A DNA stretch of 64,000 bases from Nocardioides zhouii (GTDB taxonomy: Bacteria > Actinomycetota > Actinomycetes > Propionibacteriales > Nocardioidaceae), in contig NZ_SDWV01000019.1 in NCBI RefSeq assembly GCF_004137345.1, positions 1 through 64,000 on the forward strand. Direction: 5' to 3'. The notes beneath the pieces are model-generated. The model had not been told where the DNA came from and did not search any database. It saw only the letters and a list, made by a program, of their open reading frames with translations. A program made the translations under genes and the position numbers. Below, piece after piece: positions 18,809 to 26,711 of the stretch (positions are counted from its first letter, which is position 1; the number at the start of each line of letters is the position of its first letter).

Positions 18809-19594
18809 TCAGAGGTCGGTCAGGCCCTCGGCGACGAGCACGGCGGGGCCGGTCAGCAGGACCCGGTCGTCGGCGGTCCACACCACGCTGAGGGTGCCGC
18901 CGGGGACGTCGACCCGGTACGCCGTACCGCGGGGGGCGTCGTCGGCGAGCGCGGCCACCACGGCGACGGCGCAGGCTCCGGTGCCGCAGGACCGGGTCTC
19001 GCCCGAGCCCCGCTCGTGGACCCGCATCGCGACGTGGTGCTCGCCGCGACGGACGACGAACTCGACGTTGACGCCCTCGGGGAAGACCCCGTCGTCGTGC
19101 TCGGGCGGCTCGTGAAGCGCCCCGGCCTCGGCCAGGTTGTCGACGAGGACGACGGCGTGCGGGTTGCCCATCGAGACGTGCGTGGCGGGGAAGGACGCGC
19201 CGTGGACGGTCACCTCGGTCTCGCCCAGCACTTCCGGGGAGCCCATGTCGGCGGTGTAGTCGTCACCCTGCTTGTCGAGCACCTTGGTGCCGTCGCGGGT
19301 CTGGACCTCCATCGGGAAGGGCTCGCCCTCGCGCTCGTGGAGGTAGCGCGCGAAGACGCGGATCCCGTTGCCGCACATCTCGCTGACCGACCCGTCGGCG
19401 TTGCGGTAGTCCATGAACCAGCCCTCGCCCCGGCGTACGGCCCGGAGCACCCCGTCGCCGCCGATCCCCGCGCGACGGTCGCAGAGCGCACGGACGCGGT
19501 CCTCGGACAGGTCGCCGTGCACCGTGCCGTCGGGGTCGGGCAGCACCACGAAGTCGTTCTCCGTGCCGTGGCCCTTGAGGAAGGGGTAGCTCAC
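18809..19594 (-). CDS. dapF: diaminopimelate epimerase
   Basis: 261 residues from the GTG at 19594, chosen because it gives the normal start (SYPFLKGHGTENDF) and clears the upstream gene; the GGAGG is unusually close to it, so the exact start is not certain. Converts LL- to meso-diaminopimelate for lysine and peptidoglycan. The two catalytic cysteines are in EMCGNGIRVFARY and RSCGTGACAVAV. Both half-domains are complete. Part of the conserved hflX-dapF-miaA-miaB neighbourhood, here split from miaA by about 4 kb of cargo. Confidence 0.95.
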   Translation of the reverse strand: MSYPFLKGHGTENDFVVLPDPDGTVHGDLSEDRVRALCDRRAGIGGDGVLRAVRRGEGWFMDYRNADGSVSEMCGNGIRVFARYLHEREGEPFPMEVQTRDGTKVLDKQGDDYTADMGSPEVLGETEVTVHGASFPATHVSMGNPHAVVLVDNLAEAGALHEPPEHDDGVFPEGVNVEFVVRRGEHHVAMRVHERGSGETRSCGTGACAVAVVAALADDAPRGTAYRVDVPGGTLSVVWTADDRVLLTGPAVLVAEGLTDL

Positions 19595-19622
19595 GCCTCC
19601 AGTGTGGCAGGCAGCGCGAGCC

Positions 19623-21500
19623 CTACTTGCGCTCGACCACGCGGGCTGAGCCACCCCCGCGGCGTACGGGCTCGGACACGGCGGTCAGCAGACCGCCGGG
19701 CCCGAACTCGATCGCCGTCGCGGCGCCGATCTCGGCCGCGCTGGTGAAGGCGTCGCCGGCCGTCGCAAGCTTGTGGCCGAGCGCGGTGAGGGCGGGGCCG
19801 TAGAGCGTGATGAAGTCCGGCTCCGCAGTCACGCTCGCGGTGTTGCGCTGCGACGCGCGCGGCGCCGCGATGGCCCCCTGGACGGTCATGCCGAGGTCCA
19901 TCCGGTTGACCAGCATCTGCAGGACGGTCGTGATGATCGTCGACCCGCCGGGCGAGCCGAGCGCGAGGAACGGCTTGCCGTCGCGCAGCACGATCGTCGG
20001 CGACATCGAGCTGCGCGGGCGCTTGCCGGGCTGGATCCGGTTGGGGTCGGTCTCGCTGTAGACGGTCGAGAAGTCGGTGAGCTCGTTGTTCAGCAGGAAG
20101 CCATGGCGCGGCACGACCTGGCCGGAGCCACCGGTCTGCTCGATGGTCAGGGTGTACTCGACGACGTTGCCCCAGCGGTCGGCCACGGTGAGGTTGGTGG
20201 TGGAGATGTTCTCGGTGTCGGGGTCGGCCGTCCCCTTCGCGGTCGCCGGGCCGCACGCGCCGTCGTACGACGTCACGTCGCCGCCGGCGGTCGGCTTGGC
20301 CATCGCCTTGGTCGGGTCGATCGCGCAGGCGCGCTCGGCGGCGAAGGTGTCGCTCAGCAGGTCCGAGGTCGGCACGTCGACGTACGCCGGGTCGCCGACG
20401 TACTTCCCGCGGTCGGCGAAGGCGAGCGCGCTGGCCTCGAGGTAGTGGTGGAGCGCGTTCGAGGTGCCGACGGTGGAGAGCGGGTAGCGCTCGAGGATGT
20501 TGAGCGCCTCGCCCACGGTGGTGCCGCCGGACGACGAGGGCGCCATGCCGAAGACGTCGTAGCCGCGGTAGCCGACCCTGGTCGCGCGCTGCTCGGCGAC
20601 CTCGTACGAGCGGAGGTCCTTGCGGGTCAGGTGGCCGGGCGGGACGGGGAGGGTGGTCGTGCTGGTCGTACGCGGGTGGCGGACGACGTCGGCCATCAGC
20701 TTCGCGAGCGCGCCGTCGTAGAAGTAGGGCAGGCCCTGCTGGCCGAGCCGCGTGTAGGTGCGGGCGAGCTGCGGGTTGCGGAAGACGCTGCCGACGCTGG
20801 GCGCGTCGCCGCCGGCGAGGAAGAGCTTGCGGGTGGCCTTGAACGCCCGGAAGCGGGTCTCGTTGTCGAGCGTCTGCTGGCGGAAGGTGTCGTCGACGAC
20901 GAAGCCGCGGGTGGCGACCTTCACGGCCGGCTCCAACGCCTCCGCCATCGTGAGCGTGCCCCACTTGGCGAGGGCGCGGTCCCAGGTGGCGGCGGTGCCG
21001 GGCGTGCCGACCGAGACGCCGCTCGTGACGAGGTCGGGGGTGAAGGCGTACGGCTTGCCGGTTGCCGGGTCGATGAACGCGTCGCTGGGCATCGAGGCCG
21101 GCGCGGTCTCGCGGCCGTCGATCGTGCGGACCTTGCCGGACTTCGCGTCGTAGAAGACGAAGTAGCCGCCGCCGCCGATGCCGGCGCTGTAGGGCTCGGT
21201 CACGCCGAGCGTGGCCGCCGCGGCCACCGCCGCGTCGACGGCGTTGCCGCCCTGGCGCAGGACCTTGAGGCCCGCGGCGCTCGCCTCGGGGTCGACGGTG
21301 CTGATCGCGCCGCCCGTGCCGATCGCGGTGGGGATCTTGGCGGTGGGCCGGCCGCGCTCGGCGGCGCCGGGCGCGCTGGTCGGGACCGCGGTCGGCGCGG
21401 CGGAAGCGGGGGCGGTGGGGACCGCGAGCAGGGCGGCGGCGACGGCCAGGCCACTTGTGGCCGAGACCGCCGCGGTGACGCGCCGGGTGAGCTGGTGCAT
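19623..21500 (-). CDS. ggt: gamma-glutamyltransferase, exported
   Basis: 625 residues. Sec signal peptide (cleavage near ASAAP). N-terminal nucleophile hydrolase that cleaves glutathione and other gamma-glutamyl compounds outside the cytoplasm. The autoprocessing/nucleophile Thr lies in NISTTNLTVADRWGN, about residue 430; oxyanion and substrate motifs MSPTIVLRDGKPFLALGSPGG and LLNNELTDF are present. Large- and small-subunit regions are complete. The start is 79 bp from the convergent-side DHFR-like gene end; no operon partner is clear. Confidence 0.93.
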   Translation of the reverse strand: MHQLTRRVTAAVSATSGLAVAAALLAVPTAPASAAPTAVPTSAPGAAERGRPTAKIPTAIGTGGAISTVDPEASAAGLKVLRQGGNAVDAAVAAAATLGVTEPYSAGIGGGGYFVFYDAKSGKVRTIDGRETAPASMPSDAFIDPATGKPYAFTPDLVTSGVSVGTPGTAATWDRALAKWGTLTMAEALEPAVKVATRGFVVDDTFRQQTLDNETRFRAFKATRKLFLAGGDAPSVGSVFRNPQLARTYTRLGQQGLPYFYDGALAKLMADVVRHPRTTSTTTLPVPPGHLTRKDLRSYEVAEQRATRVGYRGYDVFGMAPSSSGGTTVGEALNILERYPLSTVGTSNALHHYLEASALAFADRGKYVGDPAYVDVPTSDLLSDTFAAERACAIDPTKAMAKPTAGGDVTSYDGACGPATAKGTADPDTENISTTNLTVADRWGNVVEYTLTIEQTGGSGQVVPRHGFLLNNELTDFSTVYSETDPNRIQPGKRPRSSMSPTIVLRDGKPFLALGSPGGSTIITTVLQMLVNRMDLGMTVQGAIAAPRASQRNTASVTAEPDFITLYGPALTALGHKLATAGDAFTSAAEIGAATAIEFGPGGLLTAVSEPVRRGGGSARVVERK

Positions 21501-21579
21501 GGGGGAACCTCCCGAGAAGACGTCCGCCCACCCTGCCCCGCCGACCGGGACGTGTCCACGCCCGTGCGGGTGCTGGGCG

Positions 21580-22098
21580 TCAGCGCACGACGGTGTAGCG
21601 GCCGCACATGAAGTCGCGGTTGCGGGCGATCTCCTCGAGCCGCAGCTCGACGTGGCGCGGGAGCACGGGCGCCCCGCTGCCGATCGTGACCGGCGCGTAC
21701 TGGAGCCACACCTCGTCGAGCAGCCCGGCGTCGTGGAACTGGCCGACCAGGTCTCCCCCGCCGACGATCCAGAGGTCCTTGCCGTCGGCCGCCGCGGTCA
21801 TCTCGGCGTGCACGCGGCGTACGTCGTCGCGGTCGAACCGCACGCTCGCCGGCGCCTCGGGGAAGGTGCGGTGGGTCAGCACCCAGGTCGGAAGCGGACC
21901 CCACGGGTCGTCGTCGTGGTCGAGGATCCACTGCCAGGTCGTCGCGCCCATGACGCACGCGCCGAGCTGCTCACGGAAGCCGGGATAGGCCATCGGGCCG
22001 GCCATGTCGATGTCGCGGGACGTCAGCCAGTCGAGCGAGTGGTCGTCGGTCGCGATGAAGCCGTCGAGGGTGCATCCGGTGTAGTAGATGGTCGCCAT
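21580..22098 (-). CDS. dihydrofolate reductase-like (RibD C-terminal domain) protein
   Basis: 172 residues. Belongs to the RibD_C/DHFR-like fold of stand-alone reductases (MATIYYTGCTLDGFIATDD, CVMGATTWQWIL, LWIVGGGDLVGQFHDAGLLDE). The NADPH-binding GGG loop is present. Such proteins are common in actinobacteria and rarely have known substrates; true folate reduction is doubtful because the canonical DHFR is shorter and has different active-site residues. Lies 57 bp past the TetR gene stop on the same strand, so cotranscription is possible. Confidence 0.8.
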   Translation of the reverse strand: MATIYYTGCTLDGFIATDDHSLDWLTSRDIDMAGPMAYPGFREQLGACVMGATTWQWILDHDDDPWGPLPTWVLTHRTFPEAPASVRFDRDDVRRVHAEMTAAADGKDLWIVGGGDLVGQFHDAGLLDEVWLQYAPVTIGSGAPVLPRHVELRLEEIARNRDFMCGRYTVVR

Positions 22099-22155
22099 CG
22101 GTCCACCTTGGCACCACCCACTGACAGCGCGCTTGATCGATCCTGTCCTCCGGCG

Positions 22156-22743
22156 CTACTGCACCAGCGCGTGGATCGCGGGCTCGGCGGCCTCGGCAGG
22201 AAGGTGCCCGAGCATGATCAGCTGCGCCATCCCGTGCACCGTCGACCACAGCGCGGCCGACAGCGCCATCGGGTCGCGACCCTCGTAGCCGGGCTCGGCG
22301 ACCAGCTGGGTCACGAGGCCACCGAGGAGCTGCTCGTTGCGCGCGATCAGTGCGGCCATCTCGGTGCTGGGGTCGTCGGCAGCGCAGTAGTCAGGGTCGA
22401 AGACCAGCGCGAAGCCCTGCGGGTGGGTGGCGGCGTACTGCACGTAGGCCAGGCCCAGGGCCCGCACCTGCGCCACCGTGCCGTCGGCCGCGGCGACGGC
22501 CTCCTCCTGCGCAGCCAGGAGCGCGGCCATCCCCCGGACGCCGAGCGCGCCCAGCAGCGCGGCGCGGTCGCCGAAGTGGTGGTAGGGCGCGTTGTGACTG
22601 ACCCCGGCGCGGCGGGCCACCTCGCGCAGGCTGATCTTCGCGGCCGAGGTGGTCTCGAGCAGGTCGAGCGCGGCGTCCTCGAGCGCGGCCTGGAGGTTGC
22701 CGTGGTGATAGCCGCCTGCTGATCTCGGACTGGATCTTGACAT
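22156..22743 (-). CDS. TetR-family regulator with WHG-type C-terminal domain
   Basis: 195 residues taking the ATG at 22743 (one codon group downstream of another ATG at 22752). The helix-turn-helix spans about residues 10-55 (ISLREVARRAGVSHNAPYHHF). The C-terminal part has the MAALLAAQEEAV and WSTVHGMAQLI pattern of the WHG subfamily. It diverges from the NAD(P)H oxidoreductase gene with a 67-bp shared promoter region, so it very likely represses that gene and itself. Confidence 0.88.
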   Translation of the reverse strand: MSRSSPRSAGGYHHGNLQAALEDAALDLLETTSAAKISLREVARRAGVSHNAPYHHFGDRAALLGALGVRGMAALLAAQEEAVAAADGTVAQVRALGLAYVQYAATHPQGFALVFDPDYCAADDPSTEMAALIARNEQLLGGLVTQLVAEPGYEGRDPMALSAALWSTVHGMAQLIMLGHLPAEAAEPAIHALVQ

Positions 22744-22771
22744 GAGCAACATCCTACTTCAATGTGGGCGG

Positions 22772-22799
22772 TGTCCAGTTTCTTGTCACTGTCCAGATT
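22772..22799. promoter_or_regulatory. direct repeat, candidate TetR operator/promoter region
   Basis: TGTCCAGTTT (22772-22781) and TGTCCAGATT (22790-22799) repeat with an 18-bp offset between the divergent TetR and oxidoreductase genes. TetR operators are normally palindromic, so this assignment is tentative. Confidence 0.35.
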
Positions 22800-22810
22800 G
22801 GAACTCAGCC

Positions 22811-23422
22811 ATGGCCCACGTCCTCGTCATCGACGGTCACCCCGACCCCCGCTCCCTCACCGCCCGGCTCGCGGAGTCGTACGCCGCCGGCGCGGGCAAC
22901 GACGCGGTCGCACTCGTGCTGCGCGACCTCGACTTCGACCTCACCCTCCGCACCGGCTACCGCACGCCGCAGGACCTCGAGCCCGACCTGGCCCGCGCGC
23001 AGGAGCTCCTCGAGTGGGCCGACCACGTCGCAGTCTTCACGCCGCTGTGGTGGGGCTCCGTGCCGGCGCTGCTCAAGGGCTTCTTCGACCGGACGCTCGA
23101 GCGCGGCTGGGCGTTCCGCTACAAGGAGAACGGCATGCCCGAGGGCCTGCTGTCCGGACGCACCGGCCGGCTGGCGGTCACCTCCGACTCGCCGGGCTGG
23201 TACCTCCCGTTCGTCGGCGACTCGACGGTCAAGCAGGTCAAGGGCCGGACGATGGAGTTCTGCGGCATCAAGCCGACGAAGCTCACGAGGTACGCCGACG
23301 TGCGCGGTCGCAGCGAGGCCGACATCGCCGCGTGGATCCGGGAGGCCGCCGACCTCGGTGCGGCCGACGCCGCGCGCCCGGCCCGGGCCGGTGTCGTACG
23401 CCCCCTCGCCCGCGTCAGCTGA
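22811..23422 (+). CDS. NAD(P)H-dependent oxidoreductase, flavodoxin-like quinone reductase family
   Basis: 203 residues from the ATG at 22811. Flavodoxin-like fold of the NQO/KefF/MdaB type: VLVIDGHPDPRSLTARL (FMN/FAD phosphate loop), WADHVAVFTPLWWGSVPALLKGFFDR and the SDSPGWYLP region. Two-electron reduction of quinones or other electrophiles in the cytoplasm is the usual role. The divergent TetR regulator suggests induction by a toxic small molecule. Its 3' end overlaps convergent miaA by 8 nt. Confidence 0.87.
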   Translation: MAHVLVIDGHPDPRSLTARLAESYAAGAGNDAVALVLRDLDFDLTLRTGYRTPQDLEPDLARAQELLEWADHVAVFTPLWWGSVPALLKGFFDRTLERGWAFRYKENGMPEGLLSGRTGRLAVTSDSPGWYLPFVGDSTVKQVKGRTMEFCGIKPTKLTRYADVRGRSEADIAAWIREAADLGAADAARPARAGVVRPLARVS

Positions 23423-24326
23423 GCGCCTTGACCGCCCCGACCGCCTGGTCCACGCGGTCGGGGTCGTCGTACGCGACCCAGACGATGCGCGGGTCCTTGC
23501 GGAACCAGCCGTCCTGGCGCCGCGCGAACCGCCGGGTGGCGGTCTTGGTCTGCTCGATCGCCAGGGCGAGGGTGCGGTCGCCGGCGAGGAAGCCGACCAC
23601 CTCGCGGTAGCCGATCGCGCGGCGGGCCGTGAGCCCGTCGTCCAGCCCGCGCGCGAGCAGGCGCTCGACCTCCTGGACGAACCCGCCGGCGAACATCTCG
23701 TCCACGCGTCGGGCGATGCGCTCGTCGAGCGTCGGCCGGTCGATGTCGACGCCGATCTGCACGGTCAGCGGATCGACGTACTCCAGGCGCGGGAGCCCGG
23801 CGCCGTAGGGGCGCCCGGTGAGCGAGATGACCTCCAGCGCGCGTACGACGCGGCGACCGTTGTCGGGCTCGATCTGGGCGGCAGCGGCGGGGTCGACGCC
23901 GGCCAGCCGGGCGTGCAGCGCCGGTCCGCCGACGCGCTCGAGCTCTTCCTCCAGCTCGCGGCGTACGCCCTCGTCGGTGCCGGGGAACTCGAAGGGGTCG
24001 ACGATCGCGCGGGTGTAAAGGGCGGACCCGCCGACCAGCACCGGCGTCGCCCCGCGGCCGCGGATGTCGCCGATCGCGGCGCGGGCCCAGCCCTGGAACT
24101 GCGCGACGGTCGCGGGCTCGGTCACCTCGAGCCGGTCGAGGAGGTGGTGCGGGATCCCGCGGCGCTCGGCGACCGGCAGCTTGGCGGTGCCGACGTCCAT
24201 GCCGCGGTAGACCTGCATCGCGTCGGTGTTGACGACCTCGCCCCCGAGGCGCTCGGCCAGGTCGAGGCTCAGGCCGGTCTTGCCCGACGCCGTCGCACCG
24301 ACGAGGGCGACGATCGGCTGGGGCAT
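23415..24326 (-). CDS. miaA: tRNA dimethylallyltransferase
   Basis: 303 residues. Adds the isopentenyl group to A37 of tRNAs that read UNN codons. P-loop LVGATASGKTGLSLDL at residues 8-23; DMAPP/tRNA motifs NTDAMQVYRGMDVGTAK, HHLLD, PVLVGGSALYTRAIVD and NGRRVVRALEV; C-terminal TKTATRRFARRQDGWFRKD. Product feeds MiaB, encoded 2.4 kb away at 26712. Complete and of usual length. Confidence 0.97.
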   Translation of the reverse strand: MPQPIVALVGATASGKTGLSLDLAERLGGEVVNTDAMQVYRGMDVGTAKLPVAERRGIPHHLLDRLEVTEPATVAQFQGWARAAIGDIRGRGATPVLVGGSALYTRAIVDPFEFPGTDEGVRRELEEELERVGGPALHARLAGVDPAAAAQIEPDNGRRVVRALEVISLTGRPYGAGLPRLEYVDPLTVQIGVDIDRPTLDERIARRVDEMFAGGFVQEVERLLARGLDDGLTARRAIGYREVVGFLAGDRTLALAIEQTKTATRRFARRQDGWFRKDPRIVWVAYDDPDRVDQAVGAVKALS

Positions 24327-24411
24327 GGGCCCATTGTCCCTGTCGGACTAGTGTCGGGCGTGCTGGAGTCCTCACCCGTTCGGGTGGGCCGGCGCTCACG
24401 GAGGAGCACCC

Positions 24412-24633
24412 ATGTCATTCCTGGACAAGGCCAAGGAGAAGCTGGGCAAGGCCGTCGACGACCACGGCGACAGGATCGCCCAGGGGATCGACAAGGCGGG
24501 CGCGTTCGCCAACGAGAAGACCGGCGGCAAGCACGCCGACAAGATCGACCAGGCGACGGGCAAGGCGCGCGACGCCCTCGACTCGCTCGACGGCAAGAAC
24601 GACGACATCCCGCCGAGCACCACCACGCCCTGA
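24412..24633 (+). CDS. MT0933-like (Rv0909-type) antitoxin family protein
   Basis: 73 residues behind a strong GGAGGAG site. Highly charged and helical (DKAKEKLGKAVDDHGDRI, AGAFANEKTGGKHADKIDQ), a close match in pattern to the actinobacterial MT0933/Rv0909 antitoxin family. In Mycobacterium the family is paired with an SRPBCC-like toxin (Rv0910). Here the next gene is a NUDIX hydrolase 19 nt away and no toxin-like gene adjoins, so it looks orphan and may act as a general stress protein instead. Confidence 0.75.
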   Translation: MSFLDKAKEKLGKAVDDHGDRIAQGIDKAGAFANEKTGGKHADKIDQATGKARDALDSLDGKNDDIPPSTTTP

Positions 24634-24652
24634 GGGTTCTAGGGTCGGGCGC

Positions 24653-25105
24653 GTGACCGCCCGCTTCGTGCTCGTCCCGGCGTCGTACGTCTACCTCCTG
24701 CGCGAGGGCGACGCCGGCACCGAGGTGCTGCTGCAGCTGCGCCAGGGCACGCCCTACATGGACGGGCACTGGGCGGCCGCCGCGGCCGGGCACGTCGAGC
24801 GGGGCGAGACGGCGTACGACGCTGCGCGCCGCGAGGCGGTCGAGGAGCTCGGCGTCACCGACCTCGCGCTGGAGTTCGCCTTCACCATGCAGCGCACCCA
24901 GCACGCCGACGCGATCGACGAGCGGGTCGACTGGTTCTTCACGGCGCGGTCGTGGAGCGGCGAGCCGCGCGTGGTCGAGCCCGACAAGGCGGCGTCGATC
25001 GGCTGGTTCCCGCTCACGTCGCTGCCCGACCCGATGGTGCCGCACGAGGCCCACGCGCTGGCGCACCTGTCGTCAGGGAACGCCTACCTGACCTTCGGCT
25101 TCTGA
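24653..25105 (+). CDS. NUDIX hydrolase
   Basis: 150 residues, GTG start. The Nudix box is intact: GHVERGETAYDAARREAVEE followed by LGV (about residues 45-67). Such enzymes hydrolyse nucleoside diphosphates linked to another moiety; this one resembles the general clean-up (MutT/ADP-ribose type) subgroup and its substrate cannot be told. Starts 19 nt after the antitoxin-like gene, possibly one transcript. Confidence 0.88.
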   Translation: MTARFVLVPASYVYLLREGDAGTEVLLQLRQGTPYMDGHWAAAAAGHVERGETAYDAARREAVEELGVTDLALEFAFTMQRTQHADAIDERVDWFFTARSWSGEPRVVEPDKAASIGWFPLTSLPDPMVPHEAHALAHLSSGNAYLTFGF

Positions 25106-25131
25106 CCGCTCGCCCCCTCGGGGGTGGTCAG
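25102..25131 (+). terminator. hairpin at the NUDIX gene end
   Basis: CTGACC (25102-25107) pairs with GGTCAG (25126-25131) around an inner CCCCC/GGGGG stem. It overlaps the stop codon and has no T-run. Confidence 0.5.
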
Positions 25132-25182
25132 CGCGCGAGGGTCGCGGCACGATCTGACGGAACCACCCATGGGAGGGAACCG

Positions 25183-25485
25183 ATGAGCAACGACGACCTG
25201 AGCCCGATGCCGACCCCGACGACCGAGGACCCGGAGCTCTACCCGGGCGGCGTGGACGCGATCGCCGACGACCCTGAGGACAACGGCCTGGGCCGCGACC
25301 TCGACCCCGACGACAACCCCGCGGTCGACGACGTGCTCCCCGAGGGGATCTCGGAGCCTGACGACAAGCCCCAGGCCCCCGAGGGCGACGCCGACGACGC
25401 CGAGGCCGGGACGACCTCCGACGACGAGGGCGGGCCCGATGCCGGCCAGACGGCCGAGGACGGGTCGGCCGAGCCGCCGGCTTGA
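25183..25485 (+). CDS. highly acidic 100-residue protein, unknown function
   Basis: Starts behind GGGAGGG. The chain is almost entirely Asp, Glu, Pro, Gly and Ala (DDPEDNGLGRDLDPDDNP, EGDADDAEAGTTSDDEGG) with no hydrophobic core, so it should be intrinsically disordered and cytoplasmic. No motif identifies a role. Similar short acidic proteins are annotated as hypothetical in many actinobacteria. It is followed by the hairpin array at 25505. Confidence 0.65.
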   Translation: MSNDDLSPMPTPTTEDPELYPGGVDAIADDPEDNGLGRDLDPDDNPAVDDVLPEGISEPDDKPQAPEGDADDAEAGTTSDDEGGPDAGQTAEDGSAEPPA

Positions 25486-25504
25486 CGCTCGCCTCGCGCG
25501 GTTT

Positions 25505-25575
25505 CCCCGGGTACCCGGGGATCGCGACATCAGTGCGGTGATCCTGGTGCGGCTCCCGCACCGCGATCACCGCAC
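25505..25575. repeat. left hairpin array of the AbiEi/nuclease-like gene (GTGCGGTG family, copy 2)
   Basis: A perfect 16-bp palindrome (25505-25520, CCCCGGGTACCCGGGG), 12 nt, then a long hairpin 25533-25575: an 11-bp outer stem starting GTGCGGTG, a 2-nt mismatch, a 7-bp inner stem GGTGCGG/CCGCACC and a 3-nt loop. The order is palindrome outside and hairpin toward the gene, the mirror image of the array at 26618. Confidence 0.75.
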
Positions 25576-25642
25576 AGTGCGTTGTCCACAGGCGTGGCCG
25601 GAGGGCTGGCGGAGGCAATGTCGGCCTGCCGAGGATGAAGGG

Positions 25643-26608
25643 ATGGACCTCAAGGCGTACGCCGACCTGCTGGCATTGCAGTCAGGCGTCGTGTCCCGAA
25701 GACAGCTGCTCGAGGACGCCCGCCTCGAGGCGTACGACATCCAGCGGCTCGTACGGCGTCGCGACCTCGTGCGGGTATACGACGGCGTCTTCGTCAACCA
25801 CACGGGCGACCTGACCTGGCTCCAACGGGCCTGGGTCGGCGTACACCTCGTGTGGCCGGCCGCCCTCGCGGGCGACAGCGCTCTGCGGGCGGCCGACGGC
25901 CCGGGTCGATCCACGCGCGACGACTCAGTGGTCCACCTCGCGGTGGACCGCGACCGCCACGCGCGCGTGCCGACCGGCTATCGGCTGCACCGGATGAGCG
26001 GCTTCGACGATCGGGTCAGGTGGAACACGAGCCCACCGCGCGTCCGCATCGAGGAGGCGCTCATCGACGTGGCGGTGCGCAAGGCCGACGACTTCGGTGC
26101 GATCGCCGTCCTGTCCGATGCGATCCAGGCGCGGCGCACTCGCGCCGAGCGCATCCGCGAGGCGCTCGACGCACGTGCGCGAGTGCCGCGGCGGGACTTC
26201 CTGGCCGGGGTCCTGCGCGATCTGGAACGCGGCACCTGCTCGGTGCTCGAGCACGGCTACCTCACCCGGGTCGAGCAGCCCCACGGCCTTCCCACCGCAT
26301 CGCGGCAGGTGCGCGACTCGCGGCACGGACCGCTCTACCGCGACGTGCTCTACGCCCCGTTCGACCAGGTGGTCGAGCTCGACGGGCGGATGTGGCACGA
26401 CAGCGCGGAACAGCACGACGCCGACCTGGATCGGGACCTCGACGCGGCGGTCGAGCGACTCGCGACCGTCAGGCTGGGCTGGGGCCAGGTCTACGGCCGG
26501 CCCTGCGAGACCGCCGTACGCATCGGGCGGCTGCTCTCGGCGCGCGGCTGGCTGGGCCAGCCCTCACGCTGCCCGGACTGTCCCGACTCGGCCGCCCTGG
26601 CTGGCTGA
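25643..26608 (+). CDS. AbiEi-like antitoxin-domain protein with nuclease-like (Vsr/DUF559-type) C-terminus
   Basis: 321 residues; the ATG follows GAGGATGAAGGG. The N-terminus is a winged-helix of the AbiEi antitoxin type (LLALQSGVVSRRQLLEDARL, YDIQRLVRRRDLVRVYDGVF). The middle contains RVRIEEALIDVA. The C-terminus (about 240-300: YAPFDQVVELDGRMWH, DLDRDLDAAVERL) has the E-x-D and DxxRD pattern of Vsr/DUF559 endonuclease-like folds. Actinobacteria carry many copies of this fused family with no proven function; no AbiEii-type toxin lies next to it. It stands alone between two mirror-image hairpin arrays, unlike its neighbours. Roles in defence, DNA repair or mobility are all open. Confidence 0.7.
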   Translation: MDLKAYADLLALQSGVVSRRQLLEDARLEAYDIQRLVRRRDLVRVYDGVFVNHTGDLTWLQRAWVGVHLVWPAALAGDSALRAADGPGRSTRDDSVVHLAVDRDRHARVPTGYRLHRMSGFDDRVRWNTSPPRVRIEEALIDVAVRKADDFGAIAVLSDAIQARRTRAERIREALDARARVPRRDFLAGVLRDLERGTCSVLEHGYLTRVEQPHGLPTASRQVRDSRHGPLYRDVLYAPFDQVVELDGRMWHDSAEQHDADLDRDLDAAVERLATVRLGWGQVYGRPCETAVRIGRLLSARGWLGQPSRCPDCPDSAALAG

Positions 26609-26617
26609 CCACTCCTT

Positions 26618-26693
26618 GTGCGGTGCCTACGGTGCGGCTGCCACACCACGATCACCGCACAGTGGTTGCGATCCCCGGATATCCGGGGATCGC
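26618..26693. repeat. right hairpin array of the AbiEi/nuclease-like gene (GTGCGGTG family, copy 3)
   Basis: A hairpin 26618-26660 (outer stem GTGCGGTG/CACCGCAC, inner GGTGCGG paired with CCACACC, 3-nt loop) is followed after 7 nt by a perfect 26-bp palindrome 26668-26693 (core ATCCCCGGATATCCGGGGAT). Read in reverse complement it aligns along most of its length with the left array at 25505-25575. It starts 9 nt past the gene stop, so it may also end transcription. Confidence 0.75.
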
Positions 26694-26711
26694 GACCAAA
26701 GGGGTGCGGAC

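Noticed and set aside
18809..19654. A 20-residue longer dapF start
   Set aside because: It would overlap the ggt gene end and adds sequence absent from normal DapF N-termini.
24412..25105. A toxin-antitoxin pair made of the MT0933-like protein and the NUDIX hydrolase
   Set aside because: The NUDIX box and length are those of an ordinary hydrolase; there is no precedent in this family for a NUDIX toxin.
25643..26608. A full AbiE abortive-infection system
   Set aside because: Only the AbiEi-like winged helix is present; no AbiEii nucleotidyltransferase gene is adjacent.
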